64,000 bases of DNA, taken from the NCBI RefSeq assembly GCF_023856365.1, contig NC_064539.1, positions 30,864,118-30,928,117 on the forward strand. The letters run 5' to 3'. Shown here in pieces: positions 55,043 through 64,000 of the stretch. This DNA is from Brienomyrus brachyistius (taxonomy: Eukaryota > Chordata > Actinopteri > Osteoglossiformes > Mormyridae). The first letter of the stretch is position 1; every line of letters starts with the position of its first letter. The position numbers and the translations under genes were made by a program. The notes beneath the pieces are model-generated. The model had not been told where the DNA came from. It ran no database searches and saw nothing but the letters and a program-made list of their open reading frames with translations.

Positions 55043-57636
55043 ATGGACCAGAAACCTCCCCAGCTAAGTGTGGCAGATGTGAAGGAGGAAGTGCAGGACG
55101 TCCTCATATCGGATGTGGACGGGGCCGGGCACAGCAGCCCTGACAAGGTGAAATGGAGCGCTGCTGGTGTGGGGCCCAGCTGCCTTCTGCACTCACAGGT
55201 TGCTCACCTTGCTTGTTAGTATCCAGGCAACTGCATGAACCTTGACCTTTCTGAAGTCATCTGGGATTTTTAACAGTCTCTGTCTCCAGTCACGTAACTA
55301 TGACAGTGAATCTGCATCTAAACACCTTCACAGTCCTGCTGTCATGTCAGCTGTGCTTTTACCCTGTAGTACCTTCAGCAGTGAGCTGCTTAGATGGATT
55401 AGGAGTGGAGAGAGAGCAGCAGCTTGAAGGCAGCTTGTGTTAAAAAAATGTGTCCTGTATGATACCTGGTTGATAGACCTGGACCTGCTTCTGTGTGTGA
55501 TGCTGAAACATGTTGCTTTCAGTCCCATAGACCAGATTAACTCTGTACAGAATAATTTTATTGACTCTGTTCTCTTTCCCTCAGAAAGCAGAGAGTACAG
55601 TGTGTCCCGTATTTAATGGGGGGGTGAAAGAAGAAACAGTGTTTCAGGACGTGACTGAGGGGAAGCTGGAGGGGGGTGTCAGACCTCCAATCCCAGGTGA
55701 CTATAAAAAAGAAACCTTCCAGCTTTTCGAGAAAATTGCACATGCTGCATCACACAGATACCTACTGTTGTATGCAGTATGTGTCACTGAATTCTTGGTC
55801 TGTTAGACTCCACTGCCATGGATGTTATTTCTCGTGAATCGATCACTTTTGTTCCCATTACCAAACTTATGTTTGCTTTTCTTCATGCCTCTTTATTCAG
55901 ACCAAGTTCTCATATCAGGGAGGAGAATGAACAAGTTCCCTTGTCCTTACTGTCCCATACTGCCATATACGTCAGAGATTTTCGTCCAGAGACACATCAA
56001 GAAATCCCACCCTGAGAAATTTGACCCCAGTGTGATGCTGAATATTCTCTGCTGCTCTCATTGTGGGAAGAACTTCAGTCATTTAGGAAACCTAAAGAAG
56101 CACCAGCTGATTCACATTGGGGAGGGGCCCTACCAGTGCTCCCAGTGTGGGAGGAGCTTCAGTCATGTAGGACCTCTTAAGGAACATGAGCGGACTCACA
56201 CTGGGGAAAAGCCATACCAGTGCTCCCAGTGTGAGAAGAGCTTCAGTTGTTTACGATACCTAAAGAAGCACCAGTGGATTCACACAGGGGCGAGGCCACA
56301 CCAATGCTCAGAGTGTGAGAAGAGCTTCAGTCGATTAGAAGCCTTAAAGATTCACCAGCGGAATCACACAGGGGAGAGGCCCTACCAGTGTTCCGAGTGT
56401 GGGAAGAGCTTCAGTCATGTAGCAAACCTAAAGAATCACCAACGGATTCACACAGGGGAAAGGCCCTACCTGTGCTCCCAATGTGGGAAGAGTTTCAGTC
56501 AAGTAGGAGCTCTAAAGAAGCACCAGTCAATTCACACAGGGCAGAGACCCTACCAGTGCTCCCAGTGTGGGAAAACCTTTGGTCAGTTAGGAAACCTAAA
56601 GTACCACCAGCGGATTCACACGGGGGAGAGGCCCTACCAGTGCTCTCAGTGTGGAAAGAACTTCAGTCATGTAGGAAGCCTAAAGAATCACCAACTGATT
56701 CACACAGGAGAGAGGCCCTACCAGTGCTCCCAGTGTGGGAAGAGCTTCACTCAAGCAGGAGTCCTAAAGAAGCACCAGCGGATTCACACAGGTGAGAGGC
56801 CTTTCAAGTGTTCCCAGTGTGGGAACAGCTTCAGTGCTTTAGAAAAACTAAAGGAGCACCAACGAATTCACACGGGGGAGAGGCCCTACCAGTGTTCCTA
56901 CTGTAAGAAGAACTTCAGTCAAGTAGGAACCTTAAAGATCCACTTGCGGACTCACACAGGGGAGAGGCCTTACCAGTGTTCCCAGTGTGGGAAGAGCTTC
57001 AGTGATTTAGGAAACCTAAAGAAGCACCAGCGGATTCACACAGGAGAGAGACCCTACCAGTGCTCGCAGTGTGAGAACAGCTTCAGGTATTTAAGAGCCT
57101 TGAAGGTACATGAGCAGACTCACACTGGGGAGAAACTGTATCCCTGCTCCCAGTGTGAGAAGAGCTTCAGTGCTGTAGAAAAACTGAAGAAGCATCAGCG
57201 CATTCACACAGGGGAGAGGCCCTACCAATGTTCCCAGTGTGGGAAGAGCTTCATTCATGTAGGAAACCTAAAGGACCACCAGCGGATTCACACAGGGGAG
57301 AGGCCCTATCTGTGCTCCCAGTGTGGGAAGAGCTTCATTCATTTAACACACCTAAAAAAGCACCAGAGAATACACACAGGGGAGAGGCCCTTCCAGTGCT
57401 CCCAGTGTGGGAACAGTTTCAGTGTTTTAGGAAAACTAAAGGAGCACCAACGGATTCACACAGGGGAGAGACCCTACCAGTGTTCCCAGTGTAAGAAGAA
57501 CTTCAGCCAACTAGGAACCCTAAAGGTCCACCTGCGGATTCACACAGGGGAGAGGCCCTACCAGTGCTCCCAGTGTGAGAAGAGCTTCACTAACACTGGA
57601 GCCCTAAAGAAGCACCAGCGGATTCATACAGGGTAG
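55043..57636 (+). CDS. C2H2 zinc-finger protein, unit 8 (19 fingers, mosaic array)
   Basis: Predicted exons are 55043-55147, 55585-55696 and 55901-57636, giving 650 residues. All splice sites are canonical. The leading finger is of the CPYC type. Nineteen intact fingers run from about residue 121. The first part of the array follows unit 4: an IGEGP linker after finger 1, HVGPLKEH in finger 2 and [10 protein letters not shown] in finger 7. Finger 4 (RLEALKIH) matches units 1 and 2. Fingers 13-16 follow units 5 and 6, including a stretch identical to unit 6. It has the best-preserved 5' organisation in the cluster, with promoter, E2, upstream ORF and SINE all present, so it is a good candidate for an active member. 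Confidence 0.9.
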
Positions 57637-58447
57637 AGACCCCACCAGTGCTCCCAGAGTGAGAAAAACTTCACTCAGTTAGGAAACTTTAATCGGAATA
57701 CATTTGGTTTCGACACTGGTCAGGCATGTGATCTCTCAACCTGTCAGTGTTAAAACTCAGACAGTATTTGATGGGTCTTTTTAGAATGTAGCAGACACAT
57801 TGGACACAGGTGGAGACGTGGAACTAAGCATATTTTGAGACGAATCAGACCAAAACTGAAGCAGTATAGAATCTACGTGACATGAGTGGATTCAGGGCAA
57901 GTAGTCATAGTGTGATTAATGAACAGTTTGCTGTATAACAGGATTATATGTAGGCTGTAGCCACAGATGATGGCTTGTATCTCCTGAATTTGCCTGAGGT
58001 ACTTTCTGGACATAATCCTGTCCAGACCCTGTGAGGAATTGCTGGAAGTGGGTAGCTGATGTCAGGACTACTCAGCTGGGCTTGACCCTCAGCAACCACA
58101 GTATTCTTTTGTCAACCGGGAGACAAGGTGGAGTACTGATAAATGTAAATAAATGACCAAAAGGAGTGAATGAAAGAATAGTATAATGTGGACTCATCTG
58201 CAAACATTTAGATAAGTTTCATTTTTTACGCTTTACTCCCTACTTTGAAGATGGTGAATTAACGCGATTTCTTTCCAAATACTTTGCATTGTCCGTAAAC
58301 ATGAAAAATTTTATGTTTTTTTCCAGTCCACGAATAATTCAGTGTCATTCTCAGAAACATCGGTCAATTTACACATTCCTGCAAACGGTAGACAACTGTA
58401 CCAGAGCCTCTGCCTGATGTAAAGGTAACTTAATGTTTATTCGCGGT
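57637..58447 (+). other. 3' flank of unit 8
   Basis: A decayed finger (CSQSEKNFTQL) follows the stop. After about 200 bp of other sequence the shared 3' UTR segment resumes near 57885. No gene is seen. Confidence 0.45.
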
Positions 58448-58462
58448 TGCCCTCTGGTGGCC
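58448..58462 (-). promoter_or_regulatory. CTCF-like motif, intergenic unit 8 / unit 9
   Basis: The minus strand reads GGCCACCAGAGGGCA, one base different from the motif at 43702 and in the same relative place downstream of a unit. A CTCF site is inferred from consensus only. Confidence 0.45.
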
Positions 58463-59364
58463 AGGCATGGTTTTCATTTTGAATGTCGTTCCTCGTTCTG
58501 CCGCTTATCCTTCTTAGGGTCGCAGGTGGAGGGACGCTGGAGCCGATCCTTGGCAGCCTAGGGCACAAGGCTGAATCCATCACCAGTCACGCACACAATC
58601 ACAGTGTGGACTAATTAGGGAGGCCGGTTAGCAGGACGGAGATATCCCGAGCAACATTGGGGGAGAAGATGCATCGGCGTTTGTTATGCGAATGAATCTG
58701 AAACAATGGATAATTTAATTCACTTGTATGTGTTACATCTTGCAAATTTCAGAAATCTCAATTTTTATTTATTTTTCAGAAGGAGCATTTTAGGTGTTCT
58801 TATATCTTTGTAATATTAATACGAATGATAAATATAGGGCTTTGACTTTTTGACATTTGTTGAAAATATATATACAATTAATGTACAAGCTTTTGTCCAT
58901 TATATCACCTGGCTTCAGTAGTTTTGCACAATACCGACAAATATTTTTAGGTTTAAATTCATAATAACGACCAGTTTTAATAAATGTATTTAGATGCAGA
59001 AGCGTAAAGAAACCTAGTTAGTAATGCTAAAAAATATATGGAATTATACAATTGCGGTCGATTTTTTAAAATAATACTTGATATGACAAATTAAACCGAT
59101 GGCTTTCTAACACGTGTAATTTCAATACCGTCCAGCAGTAAGTATATGCCGTAGAAATTTGGCATCGTAAGAGGCTGCATTCCGAGAGCGAGTGCGGCAG
59201 CGGCGCGGTAAGGCCGCCCCAATTCCACTCCTGCAAATGCAGCCCAGAAATGCGTTACTCTTTAGCCGAGATGCCAATATTCGTTTCTCGAATGTTCGCA
59301 GGACACAGCCTACAAAGGCTACACAGCCGCATCCTCCGAAGGGTGTCGCCCCTGTATTCGGCAC
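58463..59364 (+). other. Intergenic, unit 8 to unit 9
   Basis: Positions 58500-58700 are the repeat-like segment also at 24280 and 34540. Positions 58700-59110 are the AT-rich pre-promoter flank. Positions 59170-59350 are CpG-rich and not matched in other units. No gene is seen. Confidence 0.4.
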
Positions 59365-59476
59365 AGCGTCACCAAGTTAAACGTATCGGACAATGCGCCT
59401 GTGTCGTTACGTCATGGCGTTTAGTTCTGCTTGACAGCGCTGTAGCCGGAAAGAATATGGCAGTTGTGGGGTGAGT
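59365..59476 (+). promoter_or_regulatory. Promoter / first noncoding exon (E1) of ZNF unit 9
   Basis: The block has AGCGTCACC at 59365, CAATGCGCCTGTG near 59391, TTACGTCA at 59407-59414, and TGTAGCCGGAAAGAATATGG with a full ETS-type CCGGAA. It ends at donor GGGGTGAGT (59471). Confidence 0.5.
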
Positions 59477-59599
59477 ATTATGGACGGACGATATTAAATA
59501 ATACCAAGGTTGGCATTCCGGTGCCGACCCATGCTTTTTGGGCGGTCCTAGGCTATGTTTTAATAGCGGGCGAATTGAATTTGCGGGGAGATAAAAGCT

Positions 59600-60046
59600 G
59601 AATTGAGGAAGAAAGGACTCGAGCCTAGCTCATACTTCACTGTCCGGTGTGCGCTTTCCGTCCGCGGACGGTTATGCGCGCGGAATCTTGCGTATTTGTA
59701 CGCGGACGCAGGCGACTCTGCTTGGCGCATGTCTATAGCAGTGATATTGCACCAGATCAGGAGAGGGTAGATGTTTTTGCAACAAACAGAAATAGCAGTG
59801 CAGTGAAATTGGTAAACGTCCAATAAACGGTTTTAAAGTTGTTAGACTTTGGGGGTGTTAAAGGCCACTTCGTGCTTTTCTGCCTGCGCTTTCGGTTTCG
59901 GACGGGGAACGTGACGTACATTTCATCATCAAGATTTGGCTGCGCTCGGTGCGTGTGTAGCAAATATGTTTATGTCTAGCGGAAACCTTGCGCATATACC
60001 GCGCATGTGCAAGACAATTGACTAGCTATTTCCAGTAGATGGCAGC
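59600..60046 (+). promoter_or_regulatory. CpG-rich segment with a CTCF-like motif at 60032-60046
   Basis: This part of unit 9 intron 1 is unusually CpG-rich (GTCCGCGGACGG, GCGCGCGG, ACGCGGACGCAGG) and has no counterpart in other units. CCAGTAGATGGCAGC at 60032 fits the CTCF core on the plus strand, divergent from the motif at 58448. It could be a CpG-island-like element or an unrecognised mobile element. Confidence 0.35.
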
Positions 60047-60261
60047 GTGTATTTTCGCAGAAAACGGTCCGTCCGCTCGCCCGCTAGAATCCTCCTGCTT
60101 GTTCAAGTGAATAGACCTACACTGTTGTCATTTTCACAGCATATAGTTTGTCATTGTTTTTGGGATGCTGGTTCATTTTTTGCATTGGAGGAATAATATC
60201 TAGTTAAGACTTGATTGTTTTCAGTCTGGAGTGAACATCAAACCAAGTTCACTTTTTTTAG

Positions 60262-60380
60262 CTGTATCCAGAACCACAGACAGGAGATGAAAAGCACTTA
60301 CTAACAGAGCAGCGTGGATGCGACCTCTAGGTTTCTCAGCAAAGCCAAGGAATGACTGGCTGCACTTGATCCCCAAGCTG
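60262..60380 (+). other. Noncoding exon E2 of ZNF unit 9
   Basis: The acceptor is TTTTTTTAG|CTG and the donor CTG|GTAAGTTC. The upstream ORF is MKSTY-stop at 60287-60304. The intron-2 SINE that follows in other units is deleted here. Confidence 0.6.
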
Positions 60381-60674
60381 GTAAGTTCAGCTTTAGTTTT
60401 GTTATTTCAGGTCAGACCATGGACATGTAGAGTAGAGGCAGCTCCAGCCTCCAGGACTGCATCCTCTTCATAAGTCCATCCAGCTGTGATGATGGGACTT
60501 CATTATCTGTTTGCACAGTTATAAAGGAATTCTGTGGTTTTCACATGTCCTGTTACTCTGATATGCTATGCAGGACAGATACATTGTCAGTGTTAGGATT
60601 CTGCAAAATGATCATGTTCATCATTCCCTTTCTGCTCACAGACGTCCCCCCGCAGGGCTGTGCCCAGCTGCAGC

Positions 60675-63600
60675 ATGGACCAGAAACCTCCCCAGCTAAG
60701 TGTGGCAGATGTGAAGGAGGAAGTGCAGGACGTCCTCATATCGGATGTGGACGGGGCCGGGCACAGCAGCCCAGACAAGGTGAAATGGAGCGCTGCTGGT
60801 GTGGGGCCCAGCTGCCTTCTGCACTCACAGGTTGCTCACCTTGCTTGTTAGTATCCAGGCAACTGCATGAACCTTGACCTTTCTGAAGTCATCTGGGATT
60901 TTTAACAGTCTCTGTCTCCAGTCACGTAACTATGACAGTGAATCTGCATCTAAACACCTTCACAGGCCTGCTGTCATGTCAGCTGTGCTTTTACCCTGTA
61001 GTACCTTCAGCAGTGAGCTGCTTAGATGGATTAGGAGTAGAGAGAGAGCAGCAGCTTGAGGGCAGCTTGTGTTCAGTATCAGTCAGGAAAATAATCTCCT
61101 GTATGATACCTGGTTGATAGACCTGGCCCTGCCTCTGTGTGTGATGCTGAAACATGTTGCTTTCACTCCCATAGACCAGATTAACTCTTTACAGAATAAT
61201 TCTATTGACTCAATTTTCTTTCCCTCAGAAAGCAGAGAGTACAGTGTGTCCCGTCTTTAATGGGGGGGTGAAGGAAGAAACAGTGTTTCAGGACGTGACT
61301 GAGGAGAAGCTGGATGGGAGTGTCAGACCTCCAATCCCAGGTGACTATAAAAAATAATCTTGTAGCTGCTGGAAAATTGTTCATTGTCCATCAGGCCTCA
61401 CCGTCTGTGACCCCAATGTTCCGACCACCGTGTACATTGATACTAGGCGTGGAGTAGCGCTCTAGAGCCAAGCTGCTCTTAAGTCATGCTCATGAAGTCT
61501 GGGACGGATGTTATATTAAAAATATGAATTTTACTAAAACTAAACAAAGACGGTTATCGTCATTAAGGAAAATGTTCTTATATACTGAAATAAGCTACAA
61601 AAAAATTATAAACACTAATGAAATATTTTCTGTTACTGTTTTAATATACTATTTGAATAAAATTGTGACCTGCCTTTGAGCCTCTGGCATGTGATGCATG
61701 TGAACCACAGGAATTGCCAACAGCCCTAGATTGACATTATATAGTAACTAGCAGAGTCCCTAGAAACTTCCTTAGAAATAAAATTACCGAAATCTAATTA
61801 AGTCCTAATATAGAAAACCTAAAATGTATAAACACTATTGAAACTGAAACGAAACTGGATTTGAAACAAAATATGAAAATAACATAAAACCTAAATTAAT
61901 AAATCAAAAATATAATAACGCTGACTCAAGGACATACACAATTCCTATTGAATTCTTGCTCTTAATGTTTGCTGCATACTTCAACCAAAATCAACAGAAT
62001 GATGTATGCGCAGTAATCACCGTGCTTTTCACCATTTCAGCACACGGCCTTATTTAGGGCCCCGGAGGCAAACGTTATGTTTTTATTATGTGTTCTGATC
62101 CTACCTATTGACCACAATTGGCCACAAAAAGTACCCTTGCATCCCTAGTGTTCTGGCATGACATATAATGCTCAAAGATTTTGTTTTGTCCAGGCGTTGT
62201 TTGAAATATGCGGCGTCCTTTAGCCTCTGCTGCTATGCACTTAATTTTTTCCTGAATCCATCACTTTTTGTTCCCATTACTCAGTTCCAACCCTATGTTC
62301 CTTTGTACTCTTCTCCATGCCTCATTATTCGGTCCAAGCTGTCATGCTGGGGAAGAGAGTGAAAAAGTTCCCCTGTTTTCACTGTCCCACGTCCTACACG
62401 TCAGGGACGTACTTCTACAGACACATGAAGAAATTCCACCCTGAGGAGTTTGGCCCCGGTGTGATACTGAAAGTTCACTGCTGCTCCCAGTGTGGGAAGA
62501 GCTTCAGTCATTTAGAAGACCTAACAAGACACCAGCGGATTCACACAGGGGAGAGGCCGTACCAGTGCTCCCAGTGTGGAAAAAGTTTCACTCAGTTAGG
62601 AAGCCTAAAGGTGCACCAGCGGATTCATACAGGAGAGCGACCTCATCACTGCTCACATTGTGGGAAAAATTTCACTCGGTCAGGCATCTTAAAAAATCAT
62701 ATGCGCACTCATGGAACAGAGAAACCCTATCAGTGTTCCCAGTGTGGGATGAGCTTCATTTGGTTCAAAGACCTAAAAACACACCAACAAGGTCACTTAA
62801 TAGAGAAACCCTACCTCTGCTCCCAGTGCGGTTACAGGTTCATATGCATGGAAGAACTAAAGAAGCACCAGAAAATTCATGGCAAGAAGCTCTTCCAGTG
62901 CTCTCAATGTGGGAAGAGCTTCAGTCAAGTAGGAACTCTAAAGGCACATGAGCGGATTCACACAGGAGAGAGACCCTACCAGTGCTCCCACTGTGGGAAG
63001 AAATTCAGTCAAATAGGATCCCTAAAGGCGCATGAGCGGATTCACACAGGGGAGAGACCGTACCAGTGCTCCCAGTGTGGGAAGAAATTCAGTCAAATAG
63101 GATCCCTAAAGGCGCATGAGCGGATTCACACAGGGGAGAAATCCTACCATTGCTCGCAATGTGGGAAAAGCTTCAGTCAAGTAGGAGCCCTACAGACACA
63201 CCAGAGAACTCACACAGGGGAGAGACCTTACCACTGCTCAGAGTGTAACAAGAGCTTCAGTCAAGCAGGAGCCCTACAGACACACCATAGAACTCACACA
63301 GGTGAGCGACCCTACAAGTGCTCTGAGTGTGGGAAGAGCTTCATTCAACAAGCACACTTAAAGTCTCACCAACAGACTCATACAGGAAAGAGACCCTATG
63401 TCACTGCTCACCATGGGGAGAGCTTTGGTCAAGTAGGATCCCTAAAGATGCATGAACAGACTCCCACAGGAGAGAGGCCCTGCCAGTGTTCCCAATGTGG
63501 GAAGAGCTTCAGCCAAGTAGGAGCCCTAAAGACACACCAGAGATCTCACACGAGGCAGAGGTCCTGCAAGTGTTCCCAGTGTGGGAAGAGCTTCACTCAA

Positions 63601-63729
63601 CAAGCACACCTAAAATATCACCAAAGGACTCATACGAGAAAGAGACGTGGGAGGAGCTTAGGTCATTTACGAAAGATAGAAAAACAACAAGGACAACAAA
63701 AGGAGAGACGCTTTACTACTGCACAGTGA
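60675..63729 (+). CDS. C2H2 zinc-finger protein, unit 9 (14 fingers, one dead; shifted splice acceptor)
   Basis: Proposed exons are 60675-60779, 61229-61340 and 62285-63729, giving 553 residues. The acceptor used by all other units reads CGG instead of CAG (A to G at 62331). CATTACTCAG|TT, 48 bp upstream, has a good pyrimidine tract, the right phase and no stop, so I use it; it adds 16 residues. The leading finger is CFHC..12..HMKKFH. Of 14 fingers from about residue 137, finger 12 has lost both Cys (VTAHH) and its last His, so it is dead. Linkers GTEKP, LIEKP and the four-residue GKKL flank fingers 3-5. Fingers 7 and 8 are near-identical. The C-terminus is a basic tail ([18 protein letters not shown]) derived from a decayed finger. 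E3-E4 are almost identical to unit 8, whereas E5 is the most divergent in the cluster. Confidence 0.8.
61390..62220 (+). other. Extra sequence in intron 4 of unit 9
   Basis: Intron 4 is about 940 nt against about 200 in most units. The added DNA is AT-rich with repeated ACTAAAACTAAA- and GAAACGAAACTGG-like strings. It resembles decayed transposon sequence, but I cannot assign a class. No coding frame is credible. Confidence 0.35.
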
Positions 63730-64000
63730 GAAAGGAACTTCAGCCAGTCAGATTTAAAGAGACACTGATGTAAGTAAATTTACCCTTCAGGGACAGTTTT
63801 GTAGCCAAAAACTAGTTATCAAGGATAGTTATCAATACACTGCTTCCAATATCAAGACATTGTTTGGTTAGAAATGACAGTAAACATTGTACAAAACAGT
63901 CAATCAGTAATTATTATTATTATTGGTGTTGTCGTTTATTTTTATATAGTAATAAAATATTGACTTTTTTTGGACCCTTCTGTATCGTAACTGGAGAAAT
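63730..64000 (+). terminator. 3' UTR of unit 9 with AATAAA at 63951
   Basis: Finger-frame scraps follow the stop, then AT-rich DNA with a short ATT run and AATAAA at 63951-63956, the first consensus polyadenylation signal after this gene. The window ends 44 bp later. Confidence 0.4.

Noticed and set aside
59122..59364. 80-codon cysteine-rich minus frame upstream of unit 9
   Set aside because: It is the result of CpG-rich composition, is overlapped by two plus-strand frames of similar size and has no homologous counterpart.

Overview
The window is vertebrate genomic DNA, most likely from a ray-finned fish. It has spliced genes with GT-AG introns. It also has tRNA-derived SINEs, CR1/L2-type LINE pieces with an ORF1 esterase, Tc1-like elements of IR/DR type and hAT/BED fossils, a mix typical of fish genomes. 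I cannot name the species. There is no bacterial-style gene organisation, CRISPR array, rRNA or tRNA gene.

The dominant content is a head-to-tail array of nine paralogous C2H2 zinc-finger (ZNF) genes, all on the + strand, here called units 1-9. Their stop codons lie at 4965, 12176, 17505, 23080, 32648, 40914, 48829, 57636 and 63729. The inferred unit plan is: E1, a CpG-containing promoter/first-exon block rich in CRE/ATF-like sites with an ETS-like core, ending in a GTGAGT donor; E2, a noncoding exon that usually carries a 5-codon upstream ORF; E3, the ATG exon with 35 codons that are almost invariant across all nine units; E4, an acidic exon; and E5, a single exon with one atypical leading finger followed by 13 to 30 tandem C2H2 fingers joined by TGERP-type linkers. 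E3 and E4 each carry a VKEE motif, which fits the SUMO-acceptor consensus, and E3 also has a SIM-like VLISDVD. There is no KRAB, SCAN or BTB domain.

Layout: 1-480 left edge with a LINE fossil; 845-4965 unit 1 (30 fingers); 7860-12176 unit 2 (20 fingers, premature stop); 13734-17505 unit 3 (18); 19105-23080 unit 4 (15); 24870-32648 unit 5 (18, one dead; Tc1 and hAT in its upstream intron); 35085-40914 unit 6 (16; solo LTR in its intron); 44745-48829 unit 7 (13; remodelled 5' end); 50880-57636 unit 8 (19, mosaic); 59365-63729 unit 9 (14, one dead; mutated splice acceptor). Intergenic DNA repeats the same order of fossils (3' UTR, LINE RT fossil, conserved AT-rich flank, next promoter), so whole units were duplicated, not only exons.

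The array looks like a rapidly evolving repressor-type ZNF cluster. A shared N-terminal module is homogenised across copies while the DNA-contacting arrays expand, contract, recombine and decay. Several copies carry distinct lesions or rescue events: a nonsense codon, a 75-nt in-frame intron, lost acceptors, dead fingers and readthrough tails. Function as transcriptional regulators, possibly of transposons, is inferred from family knowledge and not shown by the sequence. Element boundaries described as approximate were read by eye.
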